Positions 1 to 10,058 are shown, counted from the first letter of the stretch. The stretch: DNA of 64,000 nucleotides from Humidesulfovibrio mexicanus (GCF_900188225.1 NZ_FZOC01000004.1:347537-411536), one strand, 5' to 3'. A program made the numbers and translations. The notes: a model not told the origin generated them from the sequence alone.

Positions 1-792
1 AACGCCCTGGACATCAGCGGCAAGAGCATCAAGAACATCCGCCTGGTGGTTTCCGGCGCGGGCGCGGCGGCCATCGCCACCAGCCGCTTCTACGAATCCA
101 TGGGCCTGGACAAGAGCCAGATCTGGATGTTCGACTCGCGCGGGCTCATCCACAAGGGCCGCACGGACCTGAATCCCGAAAAGACCTACTACGCCCAGGA
201 CAAGCCCTGCACGCTCGCCGAGGCCATGAGCGGGGCCGACGTGTTCCTGGGCCTCTCCGCCAAGGACATCCTGTCCCCGGAAATGGTCAAGAGCATGGGC
301 AAGCACCCGGTGATCTTCGCCTGCGCCAACCCGGACCCGGAGATCGACTACGCCGTGGCCAAGGAGGCCCGGCCCGACTGCATCATGGCCACGGGCCGCT
401 CGGACTATCCCAACCAGATCAACAACGTGCTGGGCTTCCCGTACATCTTCCGCGGCGCGCTCGACGTGCGCTCCAAGGTCATCAACGAGCAGATGAAGAT
501 CGCCGCCGCCAACGCCCTGGCCAAGCTCGCCAAGGAGCCGGTGCCCGCCGAGGTCTGCGCCGCCTTCGGCGTCAAGGAGCTCACCTACGGGCTCGACTAC
601 GTCATCCCCAAGGCCCTGGACCCGCGCGTGCTGGAGTCGGTCTCCCCGGCCGTGGCCGAGGCCGCCATGCGCTCCGGCGTGGCCCAGAACAGCCTGGACC
701 TGGCCCAGTACAAGAAGGATTTGGCCGCCCGCATGACCGAGTCCAAGCGCCGCACCGCGCTTGTGGTCGACAGCTTCGGCTACGACCTCTAG
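1..792 (+). CDS. Malic enzyme (malate oxidoreductase, decarboxylating), C-terminal part
   Basis: The reading frame is open from the left edge, so the start lies outside the window; 263 codons plus the stop are visible. The visible part is the NAD(P)-binding domain. It begins just before the Rossmann turn VVSGAGAAAIA, followed by DSRGLIHKGR, the segment with VFLGLSAKDILSPEMV, and FACANPDPEI, all typical of bacterial malic enzymes. The enzyme converts malate to pyruvate and CO2 and reduces NAD(P)+ in the cytoplasm. The C-terminal tail lacks the phosphotransacetylase-like domain of the long MaeB type, so this is the short form. A rho-independent terminator follows 26 bases after the stop. The family call is firm; NAD versus NADP preference cannot be read here. 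Confidence 0.93.
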   Translation, partial: NALDISGKSIKNIRLVVSGAGAAAIATSRFYESMGLDKSQIWMFDSRGLIHKGRTDLNPEKTYYAQDKPCTLAEAMSGADVFLGLSAKDILSPEMVKSMGKHPVIFACANPDPEIDYAVAKEARPDCIMATGRSDYPNQINNVLGFPYIFRGALDVRSKVINEQMKIAAANALAKLAKEPVPAEVCAAFGVKELTYGLDYVIPKALDPRVLESVSPAVAEAAMRSGVAQNSLDLAQYKKDLAARMTESKRRTALVVDSFGYDL

Positions 793-818
793 ATTCGGGC
801 CACGCACGCCCCCCCCAA

Positions 819-847
819 GGCCCGGAGGAGACTCCGGGCCTTTTTTG
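819..847 (+). terminator. Rho-independent terminator of the malic enzyme gene
   Basis: A 9-bp perfect stem GGCCCGGAG/CTCCGGGCC with a GAGA loop is followed directly by seven T residues broken only by a G. It ends just before the acetyltransferase start at 863, so that gene needs its own promoter or read-through. Confidence 0.9.
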
Positions 848-862
848 TGGCATACCGCAGCC

Positions 863-1336
863 ATGACGCGCACGATCACCCCCGCCGCCCCGGAAGACGC
901 CGCCGAGATTTTGGCCCTGCAGCGCCTGGCCTACCAGTCCGAGGCGCGCCTCTACAACGACTGGAGCATACCCCCCCTGACCCAGACCCTGGAGGAGCTT
1001 CGCGCGGACTTCTCCCGCATGACCATCCTCAAGGCCCTGGACGAACACGGGGGCATCGTCGGCTCCGTGCGCGGGGAAATGGACGGCGGCGTATGCCGCA
1101 TCGGCAGGCTGGTGGTCCGGCCGGACAGGCAGCGCCAGGGGCTTGGCGCGGCGCTGCTGGCGGCCATCGAGGCCGCGCACCCGCAGGCCGCACGCTTCGC
1201 CCTGTTCACGGGCTCGCACAGCGTCGGCAACCTGCGGCTTTACGCCCGCGCGGGCTTTGTCGAGACCGACCGGCGGGAGGCCAAGCCTGGGCTCACCCTG
1301 GTGTTTCTGGAAAAACCCGGCAAGGCCGCTTCCTAG
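863..1336 (+). CDS. GNAT family N-acetyltransferase
   Basis: A 157-residue single-domain acetyltransferase of the GNAT fold. The acetyl-CoA binding loop is visible as RLVVRPDRQRQGLGAALL (around residues 75-92), followed by the C-terminal LRLYARAGFVETDRRE strand-helix typical of Acetyltransf_1. The start at 863 was chosen over an upstream in-frame ATG because the longer version would run back into the malic enzyme gene and its terminator. There is no clear Shine-Dalgarno in front of it. The substrate is unknown; no neighbour points to one. Confidence 0.8.
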   Translation: MTRTITPAAPEDAAEILALQRLAYQSEARLYNDWSIPPLTQTLEELRADFSRMTILKALDEHGGIVGSVRGEMDGGVCRIGRLVVRPDRQRQGLGAALLAAIEAAHPQAARFALFTGSHSVGNLRLYARAGFVETDRREAKPGLTLVFLEKPGKAAS

Positions 1337-1490
1337 GGGCGCAAGCGGTGTGCACGCAAACGTCCCGGTGTGGGCGATTCTTGCGCACCCGCCCTGGCAC
1401 GGCGAACACGATGCAACCGCAACACTCCGTTTTCATGGTTAAAAAAAATTGGCCCAGTGTTTGCTGAAACCAACCGGAAGTGCCCACGTC

Positions 1491-1518
1491 TTGACGAATG
1501 CGCCAGAACGCGTATGTT
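1491..1518 (+). promoter_or_regulatory. Sigma-70-type promoter of the glycine-zipper lipoprotein gene
   Basis: TTGACG, a 16-bp spacer and TATGTT lie in an otherwise gene-free 262-bp stretch. The predicted start would give a leader of about 75 bases ahead of the ATG at 1599. The rest of the stretch (from 1337) shows only an A-rich run near 1440 and no other recognisable element. Confidence 0.55.
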
Positions 1519-1598
1519 CAGGCAAGAGCTCGCATTCTTGAGCCAGAGGAATACTACCCCGGAATCATGCGGGTTTCCCCCGCGCCAAGGAGGATACA

Positions 1599-2045
1599 AT
1601 GAAACGCTTCATCGCCTCGGCCATGGTTTTAAGTCTGCTCGTGGCCTCGCTGGCCGGCTGCGCCAACAAGGCCCAGACAGGAGCTGGCCTGGGCGCCCTC
1701 ACTGGCGCCACAGTGGGCGCGCTCACCTCCAAGAACAAGGTCTCCGGCGCGGCCATCGGCGCGGGCATCGGCCTCTTGCTCGGCTACATGGTCGGCAACG
1801 AGATGGACAAGTACGACAAGGAGCAGATCAACCACGCCCTGGAAACCCAGCCCTCGGGCAAGCCCATGGCCTGGAAGAACCCCGACTCCGGCGCGCACTA
1901 CGAGGCCACTCCCAGCCCGGCCTACGTGCAGAACGACAAGATCTACCGCGACATCTACATCAAGGCCAACGTGGACGGCCAGGAAAAGGACGTGAAGGCC
2001 AAGGCCTACCGCGGCGAAGACGGCCAGTGGGTGCTGGTGCAGTAG
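1599..2045 (+). CDS. Glycine-zipper outer-membrane lipoprotein (17-kDa surface antigen type)
   Basis: A 148-residue protein with a lipoprotein signal peptide and a lipobox LAGC, so lipidation is expected at Cys21. Residues about 28-65 form two glycine-zipper hairpins (GAGLGALTGATVGAL and AAIGAGIGLLLGYMVG), as in the Gly-zipper_2TM family and the rickettsial 17-kDa antigen. The C-terminal half is a soluble domain ending with a DGQWVLVQ strand. The start has a strong AAGGAGG Shine-Dalgarno. It is monocistronic: its own promoter lies upstream and a strong terminator downstream. It probably has an envelope-integrity role; the specific function is unknown. Confidence 0.85.
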   Translation: MKRFIASAMVLSLLVASLAGCANKAQTGAGLGALTGATVGALTSKNKVSGAAIGAGIGLLLGYMVGNEMDKYDKEQINHALETQPSGKPMAWKNPDSGAHYEATPSPAYVQNDKIYRDIYIKANVDGQEKDVKAKAYRGEDGQWVLVQ

Positions 2046-2070
2046 CCCCGGCCCGACCAGCGGCGACACA

Positions 2071-2102
2071 GGCCCGGAGCGGAAACGCTCCGGGCCTTTT
2101 TT
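2071..2102 (+). terminator. Rho-independent terminator of the lipoprotein gene
   Basis: A perfect 10-bp stem GGCCCGGAGC/GCTCCGGGCC with a GGAAAC loop is followed by six T residues, 25 bases after the lipoprotein stop codon. Confidence 0.92.
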
Positions 2103-2215
2103 GTGCGTCGGCGCCCTGCTGCTGGCAGCCCCCGCGCAAGGGCGGGTCCAGGCTTTCGCCGTGGGAGATGCTGCCGGGCCCGGAACGGTTTCTGATCGGG
2201 CGCGCCAGGCAAAAG

Positions 2216-2243
2216 AAAAGGCCGGGACGAATCCCGGCCTTTT
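2216..2243. terminator. Bidirectional terminator, mainly for the minus-strand secreted-protein gene
   Basis: A 12-bp perfect stem AAAAGGCCGGGA/TCCCGGCCTTTT with a CGAA loop. Its own A and T ends give a T-run in either direction. It lies 21 bases beyond the stop of the minus-strand gene ending at 2265, and so closes the minus-strand cluster that begins at 10058. Confidence 0.88.
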
Positions 2244-2264
2244 GCGTGCGTCTCAAGTGTGGGG

Positions 2265-3197
2265 CTAGAAACGCCCTTCCCCGGCGTTGTGGTCGGTGCC
2301 GATGGGCTTGGAGGCGTCCAGCGGACCCGGTTGCACCTCCTGGCGCACCTGCGGGGCCTGGGGCGCAGCCGGGGCGGGTCGCGCCGGGACCGCGGCAGCC
2401 GGAACCGACGCAGCCGGGGCGGGTCGCGCCGGGACCGCGGCAGCCGGAACCGACGCAGCCGGGGCGGGCGCGGCCGGACGCGGCGCAGCCGGAACCGACG
2501 CAGCCGGGGCGGGCGCGGTCGGACGCGGCACAGCCGGGGCAGGCACAGCCGGAACGGCGCGGCGCACCTCGGTGCTTGAGGCGGAGACCTTGTGTTCGCC
2601 GGTGTAGTCACGCCCCACCACACGATCGCCCCTGCTGGCCGATCCGCGTGCGGGCTTGCCGGAGGTCGCGGCCTTGTCCACCGTTTTCCGCGCCTCGACG
2701 GGAGCAGACCCGGCCTTGGCCGCAACGTCTGCACGGGTCTTTTTCTCCGTCTTGCCGTTCTGCTTCACCGGCTCGGCCTTCCTGGCGTCGGATTTGGCGG
2801 TCTTCCTGGCGGCGGATTTGGCCGCCTTTTTGGCAGCGGACTTCTCCGCCTTCTTCGCGTCCTTCTGGACGGCGGGCTTGGCGTCGGAAACGGAGCTCTT
2901 GGCCTTCTTGCTTTTGCGGGCCTTGGCCTCCGCCTTCTTGGCGAATTCCTCCACCTTGGAACGGCGATTCTTCTTGACGATACGCTGGGAGGGCTTCACC
3001 TCCACCCAGCCGCCCTGGTCGTCGCCGGGGGCCGCCTTGCCGGACTTCTTGGCCTTCTTGCGTTTCTGCTTCTTTTCCTTGAGGGCGGCGGCGCGCTCCG
3101 CCGGGGTCATTTTGTAGACCTTGGCCTCCACGGGCTGGGCCAGGGCGAGTCCCAGGGCCAGGACGGCCGCCAGAAGCCCGCTCAACATTTTTCGCAT
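2265..3197 (-). CDS. Secreted Lys/Ala-rich basic protein with Pro/Ala repeat tail, function unknown
   Basis: A 310-residue protein with a clear Sec signal peptide (cleavage after about residue 25, PVEA-KV). Residues about 40-180 are very rich in Lys and Ala (KKAEKSAAKKAAKSAARK), similar in composition to histone H1-like C-terminal tails. From about residue 225 a 15-residue unit (ASVPAAAVPARPAPA) is repeated and decays at its edges. The start has a good AAGGAGG site. No catalytic domain is visible. Such regions usually span or bind envelope polymers, so a role in binding cell wall or outer-membrane polyanions is possible, but this is inference. It may be the last gene of the run that includes the DsbC-like protein upstream. 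Confidence 0.75.
   Translation of the reverse strand: MRKMLSGLLAAVLALGLALAQPVEAKVYKMTPAERAAALKEKKQKRKKAKKSGKAAPGDDQGGWVEVKPSQRIVKKNRRSKVEEFAKKAEAKARKSKKAKSSVSDAKPAVQKDAKKAEKSAAKKAAKSAARKTAKSDARKAEPVKQNGKTEKKTRADVAAKAGSAPVEARKTVDKAATSGKPARGSASRGDRVVGRDYTGEHKVSASSTEVRRAVPAVPAPAVPRPTAPAPAASVPAAPRPAAPAPAASVPAAAVPARPAPAASVPAAAVPARPAPAAPQAPQVRQEVQPGPLDASKPIGTDHNAGEGRF
2362..2560 (-). repeat. 45-bp tandem repeat inside the Pro/Ala tail
   Basis: Two consecutive 45-bp copies near 2362-2451 are almost identical, and diverged partial copies continue to about 2560. The unit length is a multiple of three, so copy-number change would add or remove 15 residues without a frameshift. Confidence 0.8.
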
Positions 3198-3311
3198 GTC
3201 TGCCTCCTTGACGCAGGGGGGAAGGGACGGGGGGAGTGCGCCCGTCCGATTGTCCCACCGTACATGATGACGCGCCGGGGCGTCCAGCGGGCCGAAGCCC
3301 GGCTCCGGCGG

Positions 3312-4307
3312 CTACTGCAAGAGCGCTCCAAGGCGCTTCTGATCAAAGCCTTCCACGCGCGCGCCGTCCACAAAGACCACCGGGGTGCCGGTCACGTCCA
3401 GGGCCGCGGCGCGGGCCATGTCCGCCTGCACCGCCGCGCCCCAAGACGAACCGGAAAGGGCGTTCACAATGGCCTCGCCGTTCTCTCCCAGGGCCTTCAG
3501 CTCCGGAAAACGCTTGAGAAAGGCGTTCGCAACTTCGACCCAGGCCTTCTTCCGGCTCGCCTCGCTCTTGTCGGCCGGGCGCGGGGCGGCAAGGTCGGAA
3601 TAGGCGAACTTGGCGAAATCCGCGGCCTTGTCCGGGGCCTTGTCCACGGCCCAGGCCATGAGCGCGCAGGCGATGTCCGCCCCGGAGTGCGAGGACAGGG
3701 GGAAATGGGCGAGACGAAGCTCGGCGAAGGCCTGCGGCTTTTCCATGAGAAAGGCGAAGGCCATGCGGCAATACGGGCAGAACGGGTCGGACACGTAGAC
3801 CACCGTGCGCTGGCCCGTGCCCTTGGCGATGACATGGCCGAGCTGCGCGAGGTCCTCGGCCAGCATTTTGTCGCGCGCGGGCTTGAGGATGCTTTTCCCG
3901 GCACCCAGGTCGATGATGTCGGACACGTAGAAGCGGCCGTCCGCGCTGACAAACAGGGTGAAAGGCTGGGCCTGCCCATCGGCCGGAATCAACTCGCCGC
4001 GCACGGCGTAGATGTCCGTTCCGGCGAAGGGCACGGCTTTCTCCGTGGACAGGATGCGCACGTTGTCCGGCGAGAGGGCCGGGGCATTGCGCCGCCCGGC
4101 CAACCCGGCGACGAAATTCCTGCGGAAGGCCTCCACATCCAGGCCCTGGGCGGCGGGCTGGGCCTTCTCCTCCGCAGCTGGCGTGGGCTTGGCGGCAGCT
4201 TGGTTCTTACGGGCGTGGGCGGCCGCCATGGCCTCCGCGCACAGGCCCGACAGCAGCAGGCCCAGGGCCAGGGATACGGACGCAAGACGGAACGAAATGC
4301 GACGCAT
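3312..4307 (-). CDS. DsbC/DsbG-like periplasmic thiol:disulfide protein with CPYC motif
   Basis: A 331-residue exported protein. A signal peptide covers about residues 1-30, followed by an Ala/Pro-rich linker. A DsbC-like N-terminal dimerisation region leads into a thioredoxin-fold domain with the redox motif FCPYC (Cys177 and Cys180) and a C-terminal TGTPVVFVDG segment carrying the cis-proline. The fold class catalyses disulfide isomerisation or reduction in the periplasm, which fits the many cytochromes and exported Cys-rich proteins of this organism. CPYC rather than CGYC is less common for DsbC. It lies 17 bases downstream of the aminotransferase gene with a good AAGGAG site, so it is probably co-transcribed. 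Confidence 0.83.
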   Translation of the reverse strand: MRRISFRLASVSLALGLLLSGLCAEAMAAAHARKNQAAAKPTPAAEEKAQPAAQGLDVEAFRRNFVAGLAGRRNAPALSPDNVRILSTEKAVPFAGTDIYAVRGELIPADGQAQPFTLFVSADGRFYVSDIIDLGAGKSILKPARDKMLAEDLAQLGHVIAKGTGQRTVVYVSDPFCPYCRMAFAFLMEKPQAFAELRLAHFPLSSHSGADIACALMAWAVDKAPDKAADFAKFAYSDLAAPRPADKSEASRKKAWVEVANAFLKRFPELKALGENGEAIVNALSGSSWGAAVQADMARAAALDVTGTPVVFVDGARVEGFDQKRLGALLQ

Positions 4308-4324
4308 GGAAGCTCCTTGGTGGG

Positions 4325-5495
4325 TTACAGTCCGGCGGACCAGGCGGAAAGCCGGTCGCAGGCCTCGTTGATTTCGGCCTCGTCGCCGCCGAAGGACAGG
4401 CGCACGTGGCCCTCGCCGCCGGGACCGAAGGCCCCGCCGGGGATGGTGATGACGCGCGCCTCGCGGATGAGGCGGATGGCCAGTTCGCGGGAATCGGCCA
4501 CGGCCCCTTGGGGCAGACCTGGCCGGGCCATGACGTAGAACGCCCCGCCGGGCCGCACATGGGCCATGCCCGGCATGGCCGAAAGCCTGGAGCAGATGAG
4601 GTCGCGGCGCTGCTCAAGCTGCGCGCGCATGGCGGCATACGTGTCCTGCGGCCCAGTGAGCGAGGCCAGGGCCGCGATCTGCGCCGGGGTGGGCGCGCAG
4701 ATGGCCGCGGCGTCGTGGATCTTGAGCATCTGGTTCAGCAGCGGCTCGCGCGCCCAGGCGAACCCCACGCGCCAGCCGGTGAGGGCAAAACGCTTGGAGA
4801 AGCTGAACACGCCCACCAGCAGATGGCGCAGTTCCGGCAAGCTGGCCAGGCTGAAGGCGGATGCGCCGTCATAGGCCAGGGCGTCGTAGGTGTCGTCGCA
4901 GATGACGAAGACCTTGTTGCGGATGGCCAGCTCGGCCACCCTGCGCAGGTCCCTCTCCGCCCACACCGCGCCCGTGGGGTTGTGCGGGTGGGAAATGACG
5001 ATGGCCTTGGTGCGCGGGGTCACGGCCGCCTCCACGGCGTCCGGGTCCAGGCTCCAGTCCGCCCGGCGCAGGGGGGCGAACACCGGCGTGCCCTCGGCCA
5101 TGAGGATCTGCTCCACGTGGGAGGGATAGAAGGGTTCGGGCACGATGACCTCGTCGCCGGGGCCGACCAGGGTGAGCATGGCGCACAAAAGCGCCTCCAT
5201 GCCGCCCACGGTGATGGCCACCTCGCGCTCCGGGTCGGCGCGCAGGCCCTTCTCGGCCGCAAGCAGCTCGGCCACGGCGCGCCGAAGCTCCGGCATTCCC
5301 GGTTGCAGCGAATACTTGCCCGCGCCCGGATCGTCGCGCAGGGCGCGCGCCACCGCGTCCACCACGTGCTCCGGGGTCTTAAAGGAGGGAATGCCCTGGC
5401 CCAGGGACACGCAGCCGCCCACGGCCGCGGCGATCATGGGCATCTCCTTGGTGGCGGAAATCTTGATGCGCTTCACGCGACGGGACAGCCGGGAC

Positions 5496-5506
<11 letters not shown>
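4325..5506 (-). CDS. Pyridoxal-phosphate aminotransferase, class I/II
   Basis: A 393-residue fold-type I aminotransferase of usual length. Landmarks are SLGQGIPSF near the N-terminus, HPHNPTGAVW (residues 173-182), the cofactor aspartate/tyrosine region ICDDTYDAL, the Schiff-base lysine in FSFSKRFALTGWR (Lys238) and the C-terminal VRLSFGG with the substrate-carboxylate arginine. It resembles the aspartate/aromatic aminotransferase subgroup (AspC/PatA-like). Its start overlaps the end of the FAD oxidoreductase gene by 11 bp, indicating translational coupling. With the amino-acid transporter upstream, it suggests uptake and deamination of an amino acid and oxidation or reduction of the 2-oxo/2-hydroxy acid, but the substrate is not determined. 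Confidence 0.9.
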
Positions 5507-6920
<1,414 letters not shown>

Positions 6921-6947
6921 GGCCGACTCCAGGGGTTGAGGGGGGGC

Positions 6948-7652
6948 TTACGTTCTGGGCCGCTCGAAGCCGGGCACGCTCATGGCGTCCTCGGCCAGGC
7001 GCAGAAGCCAGGAGGCGATGGTCACCAGCACCAGATAGTACACGCCAAGGGTGCAGAACACCTCGATGTTGCGCCAGGTGTTCTTGGCGATGGTGGTGGC
7101 CGTGCCGGTGAGTTCGTTGACCGTGATGATGGAGGCGAGCGACGAGTACTTGATGAGGTAGATGATCTCGTTGCCGCAGCCGGGAAGCGCCCGGCGGAAG
7201 GCCTGGGGCAGCACGATGCTCATGACCGCCTGCCGGGTGGTCATGCCCAGGGCCAGGGCCGCGCGTATCTGCCCGCGCTTGATGGAGTTCAAGCCGCCCC
7301 GGATGTACTCGCTCTGGTAGGCGCCGCTGCACAGGCCGAAGGAGAGCACCGCCGCCTCGATGGGGTCGAGCACGATGCCCGGTCCGTTGAAGCTGATGTA
7401 GGGCAGCGCGAAATACCAGAAGAACACCTGCACCACCAGCGGCGTGCCCCGGAACAGCGACACGTAGCCGTTGGCCAGCAGGCGCACGGGCTTGGGCCCG
7501 TACACGCGCAGCACGCCGGCGCTGATGCCGATGACGACGCCGAGCAGGGCCGAGGGCACGATGACCAGCACGCTGGTCCACAGGCCCTCCATCAACCCCG
7601 GCGCAAGCTCGGTCTTCAGGAACTCCAGATACGGGGTGCTCACAGGCCGCAC
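6948..7652 (-). CDS. Polar amino-acid ABC transporter permease (second subunit)
   Basis: A 234-residue inner-membrane permease of the His/Glu/Gln/Arg/opine family. It has about five hydrophobic segments, the EAA loop region (LALGMTTRQAVMSIVLPQAFRRALPGCGNEI) and the SLFRGTPLVVQVFFWY signature. The start overlaps the ATPase stop by 13 bp, so the two are translationally coupled. It would form a heterodimer with the permease encoded two genes upstream. Confidence 0.92.
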   Translation of the reverse strand: MRPVSTPYLEFLKTELAPGLMEGLWTSVLVIVPSALLGVVIGISAGVLRVYGPKPVRLLANGYVSLFRGTPLVVQVFFWYFALPYISFNGPGIVLDPIEAAVLSFGLCSGAYQSEYIRGGLNSIKRGQIRAALALGMTTRQAVMSIVLPQAFRRALPGCGNEIIYLIKYSSLASIITVNELTGTATTIAKNTWRNIEVFCTLGVYYLVLVTIASWLLRLAEDAMSVPGFERPRT

Positions 7653-8437
7653 TCTCCGGCTTCCCCGGTCTCGCCGGTAAGCTCGCTGATCTTGGCGCAG
7701 AAGGCCTGGGTGCGCGATCCGGAGCCCTTGCCCAGAAGCTCGGCCGGGGAGCCCTGCTCCACCACGCGGCCCTTTTCCATGAACATGAACTCGTCGGCCA
7801 GGCTGGCGGAAAAGCTGATCTGGTGCGTGGCCATGATCATGGTCATGCCGCCTTGGGCCAGGTCGCGGATGACGGAAAGCACCTCGCCGATGAGTTCGGG
7901 ATCAAGCGCGCTGGTGGGCTCGTCCAGCAGCATGACCTTGGGGTCCATGGCCAGCGCCCGGGCAATGGCCACGCGCTGCTTCTGCCCGCCGGAAAGGTTG
8001 GCCGGGTACAACTGGGCCTTGTCCCCCAGGCCCACGCGCCCAAGCTCGGCCACGGCGCGCTCCGTGGCCTCCAGCTTGCCCATGCCCTTCACCTTCATCA
8101 GGGCCACGCGCACGTTCTCCAGGGCGCTCAAGTGGTCGAAAAGGTTGAAGTCCTGAAAGATCATGCCCACCTGCTGGCGGAAGGCGCACAGTTCCCGCTT
8201 GCTTCTCTTGTCCACCTCGCGGCCCTCAAGCAGGATGTGGCCGGAATCTGGCGGCATGAGGAAGTTGAGGCATTGCAGCAGGGTGCTCTTGCCCGCGCCC
8301 GAAGGCCCGATGAGCACCTTGACCCTGCCCCGGCCTATGGCCAGGCTCACGGCGTCGAGGACGCGGTTGCCCCCAAGGGTCTTGAACAGGTTCTGCGCCT
8401 CAAGGATCGGGCGCTCGGCGTCGTTCTTGGTGGACAT
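7640..8437 (-). CDS. Polar amino-acid ABC transporter ATPase (GlnQ/HisP type)
   Basis: A 265-residue ATP-binding subunit. Walker A is GPSGAGKS (residues 44-51), the Q-loop lies in GMIFQDFNLF, the ABC signature is LSGGQKQRVAIARAL, Walker B is VMLLDEP and the switch histidine is in MATHQ. It is 3 bases downstream of the first permease gene and overlaps the second. It powers import of a polar amino acid together with the lipoprotein-type binding protein at the head of the operon. Confidence 0.95.
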   Translation of the reverse strand: MSTKNDAERPILEAQNLFKTLGGNRVLDAVSLAIGRGRVKVLIGPSGAGKSTLLQCLNFLMPPDSGHILLEGREVDKRSKRELCAFRQQVGMIFQDFNLFDHLSALENVRVALMKVKGMGKLEATERAVAELGRVGLGDKAQLYPANLSGGQKQRVAIARALAMDPKVMLLDEPTSALDPELIGEVLSVIRDLAQGGMTMIMATHQISFSASLADEFMFMEKGRVVEQGSPAELLGKGSGSRTQAFCAKISELTGETGEAGECGL

Positions 8438-8440
8438 GCG

Positions 8441-9151
8441 TCAGGCTGCTCCTTGGCGCGTATAGCCCGCGATGCGGACCTTGTTTTCCAGCATTGCCAG
8501 GGCCTTCACCCCCACCCAGGTAAGGACGAAGAAGATGATGCCGGCCAAAAAGGCCATGCTCACGGGCTCGCGCGTGGTGGAGGCGATGGCGCGCATACGG
8601 GCCATGATCTCCACCACCCCGATGGTGAAGGCCAGCGCGGAATCCTTGAGCAGGATGGAGTATTCGTTGCTCCAGCCGGGGATGGAAAGCCGGAGCGCCT
8701 GTGGCAGGATGATGGTCCGGATGGCCTGGGCGTCGGTCATGCCCAGCGCGCGCGCGGCCTTGAGCTGGCCTGCGGGAAGCGATTGGATGGCCCCGCGGAA
8801 AATCTGCGACTGGTAGGCGCTGGAGGTGAGGCCAAGCACCAAAACGGCGGCCACGAAGGGGCTGTCGAGCCCGAGGCCCGCAAGGACCGGCAGCTGCGAC
8901 AGCCAGGCCAGCAGGCCGAAATAAAAGATGTAGAGCTGCACCAGGATGGGCACGCCGCGAAACAGCCAGACATACACCGACACCGCCCGGCGCACGGGTT
9001 TCGGCCCGTAGACCTGAAGCACCGAGAGCGGCACGCCCAGGGCCAGGCCCAGCAGCATGGCTCCGACGATGAGCCCCACCGTCCAGCCCACTCCGCCCAG
9101 CATGTAGGGCAGGGCATCGGCGGCGGCGTTGAAGGCGATGGAAAAGTTCAT
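8441..9151 (-). CDS. Polar amino-acid ABC transporter permease (first subunit)
   Basis: A 236-residue polytopic permease of the same family as the later permease in the operon. It shows VWLFRGVPILVQLYIFYFGLL and the EAA-loop segment ALGMTDAQAIRTIILPQALRLSIPGW. It follows the binding-protein gene after a 109-base gap that holds a long stem-loop. Confidence 0.92.
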   Translation of the reverse strand: MNFSIAFNAAADALPYMLGGVGWTVGLIVGAMLLGLALGVPLSVLQVYGPKPVRRAVSVYVWLFRGVPILVQLYIFYFGLLAWLSQLPVLAGLGLDSPFVAAVLVLGLTSSAYQSQIFRGAIQSLPAGQLKAARALGMTDAQAIRTIILPQALRLSIPGWSNEYSILLKDSALAFTIGVVEIMARMRAIASTTREPVSMAFLAGIIFFVLTWVGVKALAMLENKVRIAGYTRQGAA

Positions 9152-9188
9152 TGAGTCCCGCGTGTTGTACCGTCAGCACAGATCCGGC

Positions 9189-9245
9189 CCTGAAAAGGCC
9201 GAAAGGCTCCGGCGTTGGTCCGAAGCCTTTCGGGTGCTTTTCAGG
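9189..9245 (-). promoter_or_regulatory. Long stem-loop between the binding-protein and permease genes
   Basis: Nested inverted repeats form a two-part stem: CCTGAAAAG/CTTTTCAGG outside and CCGAAAGGCT/AGCCTTTCGG inside, with small internal bulges. There is no following T-run in the direction of transcription. The position just after a periplasmic binding-protein gene is typical of 3' stabilising or partially terminating structures, which let the binding protein be made in excess over the membrane subunits. Confidence 0.75.
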
Positions 9246-9260
9246 CGGCCGGGCTTCCGG

Positions 9261-10058
9261 CTACTCGATGTCGTACTTCTTCTTGAGTTCCTGCCAGTAG
9301 GGGTCGGCCATGAGGAGCTTCAGGCCCTCGTTGATCTTGGCCAGCAGCTCGGCGTCGTCCTTGCGCACGGCGTAGCCGTAGTTCTCGGGCTCGGCGTCGA
9401 AGGTGCCGACGACCTTCAGGTTCTGGTCCTTCTTGAGCACGTCCTTGGCGATGGTGTTGTCCATGCCGGAGCCGTCGATGCGGCCCACGGGCAGGTCCTG
9501 CATGGAAAGGTCGGTGGAGTCGTACTGCACCAGCGTGAACTTCATGCCGGGCTTCTTGGAGAGTTCCTCCAGGTACTTGGCGGTGACGGTGCCGCGCTGC
9601 ACGCCGATCTTCTTGCCGGTGGTGAGCATCTGCTCCAGGGTGGCCTTGTTGTCGCCCTTCACCACCAGCACCTGGGTCACCTGGTAGTAGGGATCGGAAA
9701 AGTTCACGCGCTGGGCGCGCTCGGCGGTGGCGCTCATGCCGGAGCAGATCATGTCGATCTTCTTGGCCTCAAGGGCGGGGATGATGGCGCTCCACTCCAC
9801 GGGCTGGTGCGCGACCTTGAAGCCCATCTTCTTGCCGATCCACTCGATGGCCTCCACGTCGAAGCCCACGGTCTTGCCTTCCTTGTCCACGTAGGCGTAG
9901 GGCGGGAAGCCGCCGCCATCGATGCCGTTGACGAGGGTCTTCACCTCGGCGGCGGTGGCGTTCTCCGTGGCGTTGTCGGCGGCCTTCTCGGGCGCCTTCT
10001 GGCAGCCCACGAGGGCCAGGCCCAGAACCATGGCGAGAGCGAATGCGAAACGTTTCAT
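9261..10058 (-). CDS. Amino-acid ABC transporter substrate-binding lipoprotein
   Basis: A 265-residue SBP_bac_3 family protein. The lipobox LVGC predicts lipidation at Cys19, followed by an acidic/Ala/Asn linker. Domain 1 has FPPYAYVDKEGKTVGFDVEAIEWIG, the standard signature near the ligand site. MSATAERAQRVNFSDPYYQ supplies the conserved Arg that pairs with the amino-acid carboxylate. It is the first gene of the transport operon, with AAAAGGGG ahead of its ATG. The ligand is a polar amino acid by family; the exact one is not readable. Confidence 0.92.
   Translation of the reverse strand: MKRFAFALAMVLGLALVGCQKAPEKAADNATENATAAEVKTLVNGIDGGGFPPYAYVDKEGKTVGFDVEAIEWIGKKMGFKVAHQPVEWSAIIPALEAKKIDMICSGMSATAERAQRVNFSDPYYQVTQVLVVKGDNKATLEQMLTTGKKIGVQRGTVTAKYLEELSKKPGMKFTLVQYDSTDLSMQDLPVGRIDGSGMDNTIAKDVLKKDQNLKVVGTFDAEPENYGYAVRKDDAELLAKINEGLKLLMADPYWQELKKKYDIE

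Noticed and set aside
2362-2560. CRISPR-like direct repeats
   Set aside because: The 45-bp units are contiguous, without spacers, and encode an in-frame protein repeat.
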